This document shows, piece by piece, positions 45,068 through 58,877 of a DNA stretch of 64,000 bases (positions are counted from its first letter, which is position 1; each line of letters starts with the position of its first letter). Source of the DNA: Spinacia oleracea (lineage: Eukaryota > Streptophyta > Magnoliopsida > Caryophyllales > Amaranthaceae); the NCBI RefSeq assembly GCF_020520425.1, contig NC_079492.1, positions 105,187,157-105,251,156 of the forward strand, in the 5' to 3' direction. Below the pieces are notes generated by a model, which saw only the letters and a program-made list of their open reading frames with translations, made no database searches and had not been told where the DNA came from. Made by a program: the position numbers and the translations under genes.

Positions 45068-48000
45068 ATGAAAAGAAGAGAGCGTAGTTGGATGTATGAT
45101 AGACTCGACGGGCGCAATCTTAAGCCCGACTTTCTCAAGGGGGTTGGAGAGTTCATTGAGTTTTGCAAAGAGCATCCAACATGCAATGATGGTGACAAAA
45201 TAAGATGCCCATGCCCCTTGTGTGATAACAGGCGTTTTCATGATACTGAAACAGTTAGAGTACATTTGTACAAGAAGGGGTTTGTTCGTAATTACTATCA
45301 ATGGATATGTCAAGGGGAAAGCTTAGTAGAGTCCTCGCGTGTTCAGCCAAATCAATATCGGGATATGGTTATTGATGCTCTTGGAAATAATCAAGAGCAT
45401 TTGGTGAATGAAGAGGGTAATTCAGTTGAAGAAGAACCAAATGATGAAGCTAAGAAGTTTATAGACCTTCTAAAGGCAGCTGGAGATCCATTATATGAAG
45501 GGAGCAAACTCTCTGTGTTGGAGATGGCATCAAGAATTGCAAGTTTGAAATGTGAATTCAACTTACAACACAGGTGTGTGGATGGGTTTGCATCTTTGAT
45601 GAATGATGCGATTCCAAATAACAACCAAATGGGTAGAACTTTCAATAGCACAAAGAAGGTTCTTGAGGGCTTGGAACTTCCTCATGAGAGGATCCACACA
45701 TGCCCTAAAGGTTGTTTGCTCTTCTGGAAAGGCGATGCACAGTTAGATAAATGTAGAGTATGCGGAAGTGATCGGTATAAGAAGACTGCAAAGGGTAAGC
45801 TTATTCCAGCAAAAGTTCTAATCTATTTTCCAATCACACCGAGGTTGCAAAGGTTGTATGCTACCAAGAACATTTCGGAGGATATGACTTGGCATGCCAA
45901 GAATCCCCGAGTTCAAAACACCTTCGCACATCCTAGTGATAGTCAAGCGTGGAAGCACTTGGATACAACCTTTCCTAATTTCGCATCAGAGCCACGAAAT
46001 GTCAGGCTTGGTTTGTGCACAGATGGATTTGCCCCCCATGGTAAATTTGGATCCCAATATTCATGTTGGCCGGTTATTCTTACACCATACAACTTGCCTC
46101 CATCGATGTGTATGAAAAGACCATTCATGTTCCTTTCTTTGCTCGTTCCCGGTCCTAAAAATCCTAAAGGAAACTTGGATGTGTACATGCAACCACTCAT
46201 TGAAGAGTTGAAACAGTTATGGGAGGTTGGGGCTATGACTTATGACATCTCAAGCAAGCAGAATTTCAACCTCCGCGCAGCCCTTTTGTGGACTATTAGT
46301 GATTTTCCTGCATATGGAATGCTATCTGGATGGTCCACGGCCGGAAAGAAGGCTTGCCCTTATTGTATGGATAAAAGCAAGGCATTTTGGCTTGAACATG
46401 GAGGTAAAGTTTCATGGTTTGATTGTCATCGACAATTCCTTCCACATGATCACCCTTTTCGAAAGAATAAAACAGCTTTCTGCAAAAACAAAGTTGAAAA
46501 TGGCATGGGTCCGCATATAATGTGTGGAGAAGAATTGTGGCAATGCGTGAAGGACTTGCCTAAAGCAACTGATGGTCCTGAAGCTCTTAAGAAGTTGAAG
46601 AGTGCCAAAATGGGTTGGTTCAAACAAAGTATTCTATGGGAACTCCCATATTGGAAGGATTTGCTTCTTCGTCACAACTTGGATGTCATGCACATTGAAA
46701 AGAACTTTTTTGACCAACTCATAAACACTGTGATGGATGTGAAAGGTAGCACCTCGGACACCACTAGTGCAAGGAAAGATATGGCTAAGTATTGTAAACG
46801 TCGGCAGTTAGAGCTTGGAAATGGAAATCAAACCATGCCAAAAGCACCCTTTGCACTTGACAAGGCTCAAAAGAAGGTGTTATGTGAATGGGTTCGAGAC
46901 TTGAAATTCCCGGATGCTTATGCTTCAAACTTGAGCAGGTGTGTTAATCTTCAATCATGCAAGCTGTATGGAATGAAGAGCCACGATTGTCATGTCTTCA
47001 TGGAGAGGTTACTTCCGGTTGCTTTGAAGGAGTTGCTTCCCTTGCATGTTTGGAAGGCAATTACAGAGATTAGTCAATTCTTCCGAGACTTATGCGCCCC
47101 CACTATCAAAGCGAGTGACATAGATCGCTTGGATAAGAATATAGCTGAGATCTTGTGCAAGCTAGAGAAGATTTTTCCACCTGCATTTTTCAACTCAATG
47201 GAACACTTGCCAGTTCATCTTCCACATGAGGCAAAGGTTGGTGGTCCCGTCCAGTACAGGTGGATGTACCCATTTGAAAGGTAATCAAAATAATACAAAT
47301 TAGCGTAAATAAATTATTACTTTAAATATCTTATATGTTCACTAGTAACTATTAATCAAACTTACATAATTTATAGGTTTCTTAACCATTTGAAGCGTAA
47401 GGTTGGAAATAAGGCACGTGTAGAAGGCTCCATATGCAATGCTTACCTAATGGAGGAGATTACGAACTTTTGTTCCCACTATTTTCAACCTGAGGTTGAC
47501 ACCAAAGCAAGGGATCTAGGAAGAAATGTCCATTCGGTTGTTGAGAACCAACATGACGTTAATATCCCCGAGATGTTCAGGGTGGATTGTGGTCGTGCAC
47601 CTACTAATGGCCGTTTGCGCTTCTTGCAAGACATGGAGTATGATCGAGCACATCTTTATGTGCTTGCAAACAGTGGCATCTTAGGTGAATATGAAAGGTA
47701 AAAAACTATAATTTAATTATTGTAAACTCTTCTAACGACGTATTTAACCTTTATTTCCTTAATTACCATAGGAAATTTGAGGAGCACATTATCCAAACTC
47801 AACCTCACATAGTAATGGAGGATATTTGGAGTAAATGCGAAGCCCAGTTCCCTGAATGGTTTAAATCACATGTGAGATTAATTGTATTTTGCTTTCATTC
47901 ATAAACAATATTACTTACACTAGTCATTGAAAGGAAAATAAAATTACTAACTAATTCTACGAATTAGGTTCTCCGGTCTTTGAGTCCTAATGATGTGACA

Positions 48001-48711
48001 CGGGCGCTTGCGATGGGCCCCTCTAGACAAGTAAGGACATGGAGCCGGTTCTATGCGAATGGATATAATTTTCAAACTCATGACTACGGCAAACACAAGT
48101 CAACTATGAATTATGGAGTGTGTGTACAAAGTCCTGATGAAGTTGACTACTTTGGCATTTTGGAGGAGGTGGTTGAACTTTCTTATTGTGGTAAGCTTCA
48201 AGAGTACAAGACAATCTTGTTTAAGTGCAGCTGGATGGATTCCGTGAAGGGTATGAACATTCATGAACAATACAAACTTGTTGAGGTCAATCATTCTAAG
48301 AGATACCCAAAGTATGACCCGTTTGTATTGTCTTACCAAGTTAGTCAAGTATACTTTGCACACTACCCCAGTTTGAAGAGGGATAAAGCCCAATGGTGGG
48401 CTGTGTTTAAAACTAAGGCAAGGTCTGTGATTGATGCTCCGGTTGACTTAGACTTTCTACAAGAAGATGCAAATGAGGTTTCTTCAGCTCTTTGTGCTCC
48501 AGATGAGATCCCAGATTATGAAGATCAAGATGATGATGATGATGACGATATTAATGATGGTGATGCTGATAGTATGAGTGATGAGGATGAGGATGATGAA
48601 GATGAGGATGAGGATGATGAGGATGAGGATGATGGTGATGATGACATTGATGATGATGATGACGATGGTGATGATGATGATGCTGATGATTCTGATGGAT
48701 ACGACGATTAA
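45068..48711 (+). CDS. TNP2-type CACTA transposase
   Basis: Four exons (45068-47280, 47377-47697, 47772-47871, 47968-48711) with GT-AG borders read through in frame. The ATG at 45068 starts MKRRERSWMYDR, the usual start of the transposase-associated domain; the ATG at 45023 is also in frame but less likely. This N-terminal domain has a CPCPLCDN cysteine cluster. The Transposase_21 core follows (LGLCTDGFAPHGKFGSQYS, then a CPYCMDKSKAFWLEHGGK zinc cluster and LDVMHIEKNFFD). DUF4218 (PVHLPHEAKVGGPVQYRWMY) and DUF4216 (FKCSWMDSV, VLSYQVSQVYFAHYP) come next. The tail is a run of about 60 Asp/Glu-rich residues. The enzyme cuts CACTA ends by a DDE-type mechanism. I see no stop or frameshift. Confidence 0.93.
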
Positions 48712-49080
48712 CTTGATATTGCTGATTTTGGTCCTTTTTGGTTGTTTAATTTTAGGTTCAAGAAATATTATGTAGTTGTTTGGTAAACTTATGATTGGAA
48801 TTTGACATGTGTTGTCTTTTATGATTGAACTTTGAATTATGTTGTTGTTTATTGAACTTATCATTGAACTTTTTATTTTGGTTGTATAAATTTATGTTTG
48901 TTAGACAATCTGAAGTTGTTTGTTACTTGTTATTAGGTAATTATATATGTATCGTAAGTTTATTAATGTTAATGCTTGGTTTGTGTTCCATTAAATAAAC
49001 AGATGTCCAATCGATGAATTGTCTTTTATGATTGAAATTTGAGTTATTTAAACTTGGTTTGTGTTCTACTAAATAAACAG
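48712..49080 (+). other. Spacer between the two CACTA-2 genes
   Basis: AT-rich, with a duplicated phrase near 48973 and 49052 (TTGGTTTGTGTTC followed by AAATAAACAGATGTCCAATC). The second copy runs into the start of the next gene. It probably holds the TNP2 terminator and the next promoter, or an intron if the two are co-transcribed as in maize En/Spm. Confidence 0.4.
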
Positions 49081-52000
49081 ATGTCCAATCGAGGAGAACA
49101 TTCAGCCATCCGCAGTCGTTTAGGTGCACGTGGAGGTGGTCGTGAAGGTGGTCGTGAAGGTGGTCGTGGAGGTGGCCATGGAGCTGGTCGTGGAGGTGGC
49201 CATGGAGCTGACCATGGAGCTGGCCGTGGAGGTACTACACGGGTGACCCAACCCTCACTGGATACCTACTTTGATGATGACGAAACTCAAGGTGAATACT
49301 CTGAAGAGGTGGTACCTGATTCACAAGTAAATGAAGAAGCTGAGGATTCTGGAGTCGTTTGGATGGCACCGGGTGAACTTTGGTAAGATTTAGAGTTACA
49401 TTTTAATTATTTTATCTCATGTATGGATGTTGTAAACTAACGTTACTTGTGTTATTTCCTATTCCACTATGTAAGGTTTGATCACAGTTCCATTTCGCGG
49501 GATATTACTAACGTCATCCAGAAATATTTCAAGAGTCCTTGGACGTGTTATACCAAAGTTGACAAGGATACAAAAGATCATTGGTTCACTCTGTTCAAGG
49601 TTTACACAATTTTATATCATGTAATGTATCACTTTTTATTTTTCAACTTGCTATAATTGTAACATAACAAAATATCCTTCTTTTCTTTTCTTTTGTGTAG
49701 AGGACCTATAAATGGTTGCCTGAGTTTGATCACCTTGCTGTGCGTGATTACCATGCAAATGCATATAAACGGGTTAAGTACATCCACTACCAAATAACAA
49801 GAAAGAGTAATGGAAGGAAGCCAGATTGGATGTCTGAGAAAGTGCATGCAGATATGATGAAGCACGTGGATGATGATGAATTCAAGAAAAGATCTGAGCA
49901 GGCTAAGAAAAATAGAAGAGGGGGTTCATTAACCAACAATGTTGAACCATCACATTTCCAAGGTTCCATTTCCACAACTGAGGCTGCAAAGAAAATGGTA
50001 AGTTTAATAATGTAACTAAATTTCATTTAACGTTGTTACTAATTTGATTATTCACAAAAATTACTTGTATTATTAGGCAAAGGAAAGTGGAGGTGTGATG
50101 CCTACAGCTGGTGACTTATATTTGAAGACACACACGAAGGAAGTACCGGGTAAAGGGAAAGTCCCTTGTAGTAGCAAAGCAAAGCAAATCAAGGTAACTT
50201 ACTATTATTCAAACAAAGCTTATGAAACACGTTTTAAGTTTAAAATCAACCCTTAGTTCGTTTATTTGAAAAATGGGAGCGAAAATGCCTTATTTGGTCA
50301 ATATAGGTCCTATATCGACAAAATATGACCTATGAAACATGTTTTAAGTTTAAAATCTGCCCCTAGGTGATTTAGTTGAAAAATGGGACCGAAAATGCCT
50401 TATTTAGCCTATATATGACCTATAACGACCAAATAGGCCTTAGATGTGAGTAAATACCTTTGAATGTGACTTAGCAAGCTCAAACAAAGCTTATGAAACA
50501 CTTTTTAAGTTTAAAATCCGCCCGTAGGTGATTAAGTTGAAAAATGGGACCGAAAACGCCTTATTTAGCCTATATGTGACCTATATCGACCAAATATGAC
50601 CTAAATGTGCTTAAATTGCTTAGAATCGGTTTTAGAAACCTTGAATATGACACATAAAACATGTAAATGGTTTGAAATGACAAGTTTGGTTCCTTAGCTC
50701 AAAGTTGGGCGAGAAAATGACATTTTAGGCAATATATGACCTATAACGACCATATAGGCCTTAGATGTGAGTAAATACCTTTGAATGTGACTTATCAAGT
50801 TCAAACAAAGCTTATGAAACATGTTTTAAGTTTAAAATCTGCCCCTAGGTGATTTAGTTGAAAAATGGGACCGAAAATGCCTTATTTAGCCTATATATGA
50901 CCTATATCGACCAAATATGACTTAAATGTGCTTAAATTGCTAAGAATCAGTTTTAGAAACCTTTAATATGCCACATAAAACATGTAAATGGTTTGAAATG
51001 ACAAGTTTGGTTCCTTAGTTCAAAGTTGGGCGAGAAAATGACATTTTAGGCAATATATGACCTATAACGACCATATAGGCCTTAGATGTGAGTAAATACC
51101 TTTGAATGTGACTTATCAAGTTCAAACAAAGCTTATGAAACATGTTTTAAGTTTAAAATCTGCCCCTAGGTGATTTAGTTGAAAAATGGGACCGAAAATG
51201 CCTTATTTAGCCTATATATGACCTATATCGACCAAATATGACTTAAATGTGCTTAAATTGCTAAGAATCAGTTTTAGAAACCTTTAATATGCCACATAAA
51301 ACATGTAAATGGTTTGAAATGACAAGTTTGGTTCCTTAGCTCAAAGTTAGGCGAGAAAATGACATTTTAGGCAATATATGACCTATAACGACCATATAGG
51401 CCTTAGATGTGAGTAAATACCTTTGAATGTGACTTAGCAAGTTCAAACTAACCTTATGAAACATGTTTTAAGTTTAAAATCAGCCCGTAGGTGATTAAGT
51501 TGAAAAATGGGACCGAAAACGCCTTATTTAGCCTATATGTAACCTATATCGACCAAATATGACCTAAATGTGCTTAAATTGCTTAGAATCGGTTTTAGAA
51601 ACCTTGAATATGACACATAAAACATGTAAATGGTTTGAAATGACAAGTTTGGTTCCTTAGCTCAAAGTTGGGCGAGAAAATGACATTTTAGGCAATATAT
51701 GACCTATAACGACCATATAGGCCTTAGATGTGATTAAATACCTTTGAATGTGACTTATCAAGTTCAAACTAACCTTATGAAACATGTTTTAAGTTTAAAA
51801 TCAGCCCGTAGGTGATTAAGTTGAAAAATGGGACCGAAAACGCCTTATTTAGCCTATATGTGACCTATATCGACCAAATATGACCTAAATGTGCTTAAAT
51901 TGCTTAGAATCGGTTTTAGAAACCTTGAATATGACACATAAAACATGTAAATGGTTTGAAATGACAAGTTTGGTTCCTTAGCTCAAAGTTGGGCGAGAAA

Positions 52001-55000
52001 ATGACATTTTAGGCAATATATGACCTATAACGACCATATAGGCCTTAGATGTGAGTAAATACCTTTGAATGTGACTTATCAAGTTCAAACTAACCTTATG
52101 AAACATGTTTTAAGTTTAAAATCAGCCCGTAGGTGATTAAGTTGAAAAATGGGACCGAAAACGCCTTATTTAGCCTATATGTGACCTATATCGACCAAAT
52201 ATGACCTAAATGTGCTTAAATTGCTTAGAATCGGTTTTAGAAACCTTGAATATGACACATAAAACATGTAAATGGTTTGAAATGACAAGTTTGGTTCCTT
52301 AGCTCAAAGTTAGGCGAGAAAATGACATTTTAGGCAATATATGACCTATAACGACCAAATAGGCCTTAGATGTGAGTAACTACGTTTGAATGTGACTTAG
52401 CAAGTGAAAACAAAGCTTATGAAACATGTTTTAAGTTTAAAATCAGCCCCTAGGTGATTTAGTTGAAAAATGGGACCGAAAATGCCTTATTTAGCCTATA
52501 TATGACCTATATCGACCAAATATGACTTAAATGTGCTTAAATTGCTAAGAATCAGTTTTAGAAACCTTTAATATGCCACATAAAACATGTAAATGGTTTG
52601 AAATGACAAGTTTGGTTCCTTAGCTCAAAGTTAGGCGAGAAAATGACATTTTAGGCAATATATGACCTATAACGACCAAATAGGCCTTAGATGTGAGTAA
52701 CTACGTTTGAATGTGATTTAGCAAGTGAAAACAAAGCTTATGAAACATGTTTTAAGTTTAAAATCAGCCCCTAGGTGATTTAGTTGAAAAATGGGACCGA
52801 AAATGCCTTATTTAGCCTATATATGACCTATATCGACCAAATATGACTTAAATGTGCTTAAATTGCTAAGAATCAGTTTTAGAAACCTTTAATATGCCAC
52901 ATAAAACATGTAAATGGTTTGAAATGACAAGTTTGGTTCCTTAGCTCAAAGTTAGGCGAGAAAATGACATTTTAGGCAATATATGACCTATAACGACCAT
53001 ATAGGCCTTAGATGTGAGTAAATACCTTTGAATGTGACTTAGCAAGTTCAAACTAACCTTATGAAACATGTTTTAAGTTTAAAATCAGCCCGTAGGTGAT
53101 TAAGTTGAAAAATGGGACCGAAAACGCCTTATTTAGCCTATATGTAACCTATATCGACCAAATATGACCTAAATGTGCTTAAATTGCTTAGAATCGGTTT
53201 TAGAAACCTTGAATATGACACATAAAACATGTAAATGGTTTGAAATGACAAGTTTGGTTCCTTAGCTCAAAGTTGGGCGAGAAAATGACATTTTAGGCAA
53301 TATATGACCTATAACGACCATATAGGCCTTAGATGTGAGTAAATACCTTTGAATGTGACTTAGCAAGTTCAAACTAACCTTATGAAACATGTTTTAAGTT
53401 TAAAATCAGCCCGTAGGTGATTAAGTTGAAAAATGGGACCGAAAACGCCTTATTTAGCCTATATGTGACCTATATCGACCAAATATGACCTAAATGTGCT
53501 TAAATTGCTTAGAATCGGTTTTAGAAACCTTGAATATGACACATAAAACATGTAAATGGTTTGAAATGACAAGTTTGGTTCCTTAGCTCAAAGTTAGGCG
53601 AGAAAATGACATTTTAGGCAATATATGACCTATAACGACCAAATAGGCCTTAGATGTGAGTAACTACGTTTGAATGTGACTTAGCAAGTGAAAACAAAGC
53701 TTATGAAACATGTTTTAAGTTTAAAATCAGCCCCTAGGTGATTTAGTTGAAAAATGGGACCGAAAATGCCTTATTTAGCCTATATATGACCTATATCGAC
53801 CAAATATGACTTAAATTAATGTGCTTAAATTGCTAAGAATCAGTTTTAGAAACCTTTAATATGCCACATAAAACATGTAAATGGTTTGAAATGACAAGTT
53901 TGGTTCCTTAGCTCAAAGTTAGGCGAGAAAATGACATTTTAGGCAATATATGACCTATAACGACCATATAGGCCTTAGATGTGAGTAAATACCTTTGAAT
54001 GTGACTTAGCAAGCTCAAACAAAGCTTATGAAACACTTTTTAAGTTTAAAATCAGCCCGTAGGTGATTAAGTTGAAAAATGGGACCGAAAACGCCTTATT
54101 TAGCCTATATGTAACCTATATCGACCAAATATGACCTAAATGTGCTTAAATTGCTTAGAATCGGTTTTAGAAACCTTGAATATGACACATAAAACATGTA
54201 AATGGTTTGAAATGACAAGTTTGGTTCCTTAGCTCAAAGTTGGGCGAGAAAATGACATTTTAGGCAATATATGACCTATAACGACCATATAGGCCTTAGA
54301 TGTGAGTAAATACCTTTGAATGTGACTTAGCAAGTTCAAACTAACCTTATGAAACATGTTTTAAGTTTAAAATCAGCCCGTAGGTGATTAAGTTGAAAAA
54401 TGGGACCGAAAACGCCTTATTTAGCCTATATGTGACCTATATCGACCAAATATGACCTAAATGTGCTTAAATTGCTTAGAATCGGTTTTAGAAACCTTGA
54501 ATATGACACATAAAACATGTAAATGGTTTGAAATGACAAGTTTGGTTCCTTAGCTCAAAGTTAGGCGAGAAAATGACATTTTAGGCAATATATGACCTAT
54601 AACGACCAAATAGGCCTTAGATGTGAGTAACTACGTTTGAATGTGACTTAGCAAGTGAAAACAAAGCTTATGAAACATGTTTTAAGTTTAAAATCAGCCC
54701 CTAGGTGATTTAGTTGAAAAATGGGACCGAAAATGCCTTATTTAGCCTATATATGACCTATATCGACCAAATATGACTTAAATTAATGTGCTTAAATTGC
54801 TAAGAATCAGTTTTAGAAACCTTTAATATGCCACATAAAACATGTAAATGGTTTGAAATGACAAGTTTGGTTCCTTAGCTCAAAGTTAGGCGAGAAAATG
54901 ACATTTTAGGCAATATATGACCTATAACGACCATATAGGCCTTAGATGTGAGTAAATACCTTTGAATGTGACTTAGCAAGCTCAAACAAAGCTTATGAAA

Positions 55001-58000
55001 CACTTTTTAAGTTTAAAATCAGCCCGTAGGTGATTAAGTTGAAAAATGGGACCGAAAACGCCTTATTTAGCCTATATGTAACCTATATCGACCAAATATG
55101 ACCTAAATGTGCTTAAATTGCTTAGAATTGGTTTTAGAAACCTTGAATATGACACATAAAACATGTAAATGGTTTGAAATGACAAGTTTGGTTCCTTAGC
55201 TCAAAGTTGGGCGAGAAAATGACATTTTAGGCAATATATGACCTATAACGACCATATAGGCCTTAGATGTGAGTAAATACCTTTGAATGTGACTTAGCAA
55301 GTTCAAACTAACCTTATGAAACATGTTTTAAGTTTAAAATCAGCCCGTAGGTGATTAAGTTGAAAAATGGGACCGAAAACGCCTTATTTAGCCTATATGT
55401 GACCTATATCGACCAAATATGACCTAAATGTGCTTAAATTGCTTAGAATCGGTTTTAGAAACCTTGAATATGACACATAAAACATGTAAATGGTTTGAAA
55501 TGACAAGTTTGGTTCCTTAGCTCAAAGTTAGGCGAGAAAATGACATTTTAGGCAATATATGACCTATAACGACCAAATAGGCCTTAGATGTGAGTAACTA
55601 CGTTTGAATGTGACTTAGCAAGTGAAAACAAAGCTTATGAAACATGTTTTAAGTTTAAAATCAGCCCCTAGGTGATTTAGTTGAAAAATGGGACCGAAAA
55701 TGCCTTATTTAGCCTATATATGACCTATATCGACCAAATATGACTTAAATTAATGTGCTTAAATTGCTAAGAATCAGTTTTAGAAACCTTTAATATGCCA
55801 CATAAAACATGTAAATGGTTTGAAATGACAAGTTTGGTTCCTTAGCTCAAAGTTAGGCGAGAAAATGACATTTTAGGCAATATATGACCTATAACGACCA
55901 TATAGGCCTTAGATGTGAGTAAATACCTTTGAATGTGACTTAGCAAGCTCAAACAAAGCTTATGAAACACTTTTTAAGTTTAAAATCAGCCCGTAGGTGA
56001 TTAAGTTGAAAAATGGGACCGAAAACGCCTTATTTAGCCTATATGTAACCTATATCGACCAAATATGACCTAAATGTGCTTAAATTGCTTAGAATCGGTT
56101 TTAGAAACCTTGAATATGACACATAAAACATGTAAATTGTTGTGGGGTTTTTCCGGTGAGATACCTGGGAGGTTTCTTGGTAACTTTTACAGATTAAACA
56201 AGATTGTATTTTTATAGAGAGAGAAAGTAGAGAGAAGGCAGAGCAGTAATTGCTCTAGAATGTATTGATTGTGACCCTTTTTTCTAGGGAAGTGGGAATA
56301 TTTATAGTACTAGGTTTTTGGGGGAATGACCTAATATTCCCCTTACATGATTGGCTGGGGAATGGGAGGAGGACACGTGTCCTTTCTCCTTACAATTCTC
56401 TGGCCTCTTTTGGCAATAGTGGGCTGTTTGGGCCTATTGTGCTTAGTCATTCACTTGGGATACATACTAATTAAGCCCCTTTCCAGGTATAGGTTTTATA
56501 CATACATTTATACACACTTAAATACATACACTGTAGATACCTAGATTAATACCCATGCCTCGGAGTAGACTTCGTATGATTTCTGCTTTAGGGGGCGCAA
56601 TACGTGCCATGTGTCACGTCCTTATTGGTACACGAAGGCACGGTAATTTTGCCCACAACATAAATGGTTTGAAATGACAAGTTTGGTTCCTTAGCTCAAA
56701 GTTGGGCGAGAAAATGACATTTTAGGCAATATATGACCTATAACGACCAAATAGGCCTTAGATGTGAGTAACTACGTTTGAATGTGACTTAGCAAGTGAA
56801 AACAAAGCTTATGAAACATGTTTTAAGTTTAAAATCAGCCCCTAGGTGATTTAGTTGAAAACTGGGACCGAAAATGCCTTATTTAGCCTATATATGACCT
56901 ATATCGACCAAATATGACTTAAATTAATGTGCTTAAATTGCTAAGAATCAGTTTTAGAAACCTTTAATATGCCACATAAAACATGTAAATGGTTTGAAAT
57001 GACAAGTTTGGTTCCTTAGCTCAAAGTTAGGCGAGAAAATGACATTTTAGGCAATATATGACCTATAACGACCATATAGGCCTTAGATGTGAGTAAATAC
57101 CTTTGAATGTGACTTAGCAAGCTCAAACAAAGCTTATGAAACACTTTTTAAGTTTAAAATCAGCCCGTAGGTGATTAAGTTGAAAAATGGGACCGAAAAC
57201 GCCTTATTTAGCCTATATGTAACCTATATCGACCAAATATGACCTAAATGTGCTTAAATTGCTTAGAATCGGTTTTAGAAACCTTGAATATGACACATAA
57301 AACATGTAAATGGTTTGAAATGACAAGTTTGGTTCCTTAGCTCAAAGTTGGGCGAGAAAATGACATTTTAGGCAATATATGACCTATAACGACCATATAG
57401 GCCTTAGATGTGAGTAAATACCTTTGAATGTGACTTAGCAAGTTCAAACTAACCTTATGAAACATGTTTTAAGTTTAAAATCAGCCCGTAGGTGATTAAG
57501 TTGAAAAATGGGACCGAAAACGCCTTATTTAGCCTATATGTGACCTATATCGACCAAATATGACCTAAATGTGCTTAAATTGCTTAGAATCGGTTTTAGA
57601 AACCTTGAATATGACACATAAAACATGTAAATGGTTTGAAATGACAAGTTTGGTTCCTTAGCTCAAAGTTAGGCGAGAAAATGACATTTTAGGCAATATA
57701 TGACCTATAACGACCAAATAGGCCTTAGATGTGAGTAACTACGTTTGAATGTGACTTAGCAAGTGAAAACAAAGCTTATGAAACATGTTTTAAGTTTAAA
57801 ATCAGCCCTTAGTTCTTTTTTTTGAAAAATGGGAGCGAAAATGCCTTATTTAGCCTATATATGTTTTAAGTTTAAATGTGCTCAATTTAATATATTTGTT
57901 ATGCATGGGTGATAATCATTTTAATTATTGTAGGAAAACTACGTTTGAATGTGACTTAGCAAGTTCAAACAAAGCTTATGAAACACGTTTTAAGTTTAAA

Positions 58001-58594
58001 TGTGCTCCATTTAATATATTTTTTATGCATGGGTGATAATCATTTTAATTCTTGTAGGAAAACTATGAAAAAAATGTTGCTGAATGTGTTGAAAAAGGCA
58101 TTGCTAAAGATCCCAACCAAATCTACTTTGAGACAGTAGGTGGGAGAAAGAAGGGAAAGGTCCCCGGGCTGGGTAGTGGAGCCTCTCTATACTTTGCACC
58201 ATCTAGAAGGGGTGGTAGTTCTTCTAGCTCATACACCCCATCTATTTATTCTCAAATGTCATCTCGATTGGAAGAGACTCAACAACAGTTGACCCAAAAA
58301 TCCATTGAGCTTGAAACAACAAAAAATCAGATGTTAAAGGCTATGGAGGACGATCTACTTTTGAGGCAAAGGGAGAGAGAAGAAAGAGAAGCAGAGCGAC
58401 TACAGCACCAAAGGGAGATGGAAAGGGAGAGACAAGAGAGAGAAAGGGAGAGACAAGAAAGAGAAGAACATGCCGCCCAGATGAAAAAGGCAATGGAGTC
58501 TTACGAGCGGATGTTCAGTCAGTGTACTGGTTTTCCTTTCTCGCAGTCGCAGGACCCTCGAGATCCACCCGGAGGCGGGACACCTTTGTGTTAG
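49081..58594 (+). CDS. Ptta/En-Spm type (Transposase_24) protein of CACTA-2
   Basis: Five exons: 49081-49382, 49476-49599, 49701-49997, 50077-50193 and 58058-58594, all with GT-AG borders and matching phases. The N-terminus is a Gly/Arg-rich repeat (GGGREGGREGGRGGG) resembling nucleic-acid-binding RGG tails. The middle (KYFKSPWTCYTKV, KWLPEFDHLAVRDYHAN, GRKPDWMSEKVHADMM) matches the plant Ptta/En-Spm transposase family. The last exon opens with a segment (IYFETVGGRKKGKVPGLGSG) typical of the family, followed by a long Arg/Glu coiled coil and a Gly/Pro-rich end. Such proteins bind subterminal repeats. The fourth intron is 7864 bp and mostly tandem array. The first start codon with the RGG repeat was chosen because no in-frame coding lies upstream. 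Confidence 0.85.
50211..57900. repeat. 321-bp tandem array (about 22 units) in an intron of CACTA-2
   Basis: CAAGTTTGGTTCCTTAGCTC recurs at 50681, then at 51323, 51644, 51965, 52286, 52607, 52928, 53249, 53570 and so on; 51002 has one changed base. The period is exactly 321 bp, with some units of 325 bp that carry an extra TAAT. Each unit is a dimer: both halves contain TATGACCTATA and CGACCA, so the ancestral monomer is about 160 bp. From 53570 the spacing runs 325, 321, 321 three times, a 967-bp higher-order repeat. The array is AT-rich and noncoding. A solo LTR interrupts one unit at 56138. Confidence 0.95.
56138..56660. mobile_element. 523-bp solo LTR inside the tandem array
   Basis: The ends are TGTTGTGGGG and CCCACAACA, with TAAAT at 56133-56137 and 56661-56665. 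Removing 523 + 5 bp restores the 321-bp spacing of the array exactly (55829 to 56678 is 849 bp). TG...CA ends and a 5-bp duplication fit a solo LTR. No internal sequence or PBS is present. The family is not recognised. Confidence 0.85.
57901..58057. repeat. Duplicated intron end with a second splice acceptor
   Basis: GGGTGATAATCATTTTAATT followed by TTGTAGGAAAACTA occurs at about 57907-57942 and again at 58030-58065. The second copy is the real acceptor of the last Ptta exon. The first leads into array sequence and would meet stops soon. Confidence 0.75.
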
Positions 58595-58877
58595 GTAGTT
58601 AGTATTCTTGTATTAGTTTGAACTAGTTACAACTTTTCGTATTAACATGTTTGAACAACATTATGTGTATTATGAATCTTTGTTGTATGACTTTGAACAT
58701 GTTTAATATTATAACATCGAGCAGGTTTCATACGATTTTACAGAATTTATATAAATTCGTATATATACAGGCATATATAATATTTACAGGTACATATATA
58801 ATATTTATACAGGCATATAATACAGGTATATATGCGATTTTACAAAATTGGCTGCAAATGATATTTGCATAATTACC

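Noticed and set aside
48484..48864. Minus-strand Ile-rich open frame and overlapping Met/Arg frame
   Set aside because: Shadows of the Asp/Glu-coding GAT/GAG run at the end of the TNP2 gene.
50211..57900. CRISPR-like array
   Set aside because: Units are contiguous 321-bp tandem copies without variable spacers, in a plant nuclear context.
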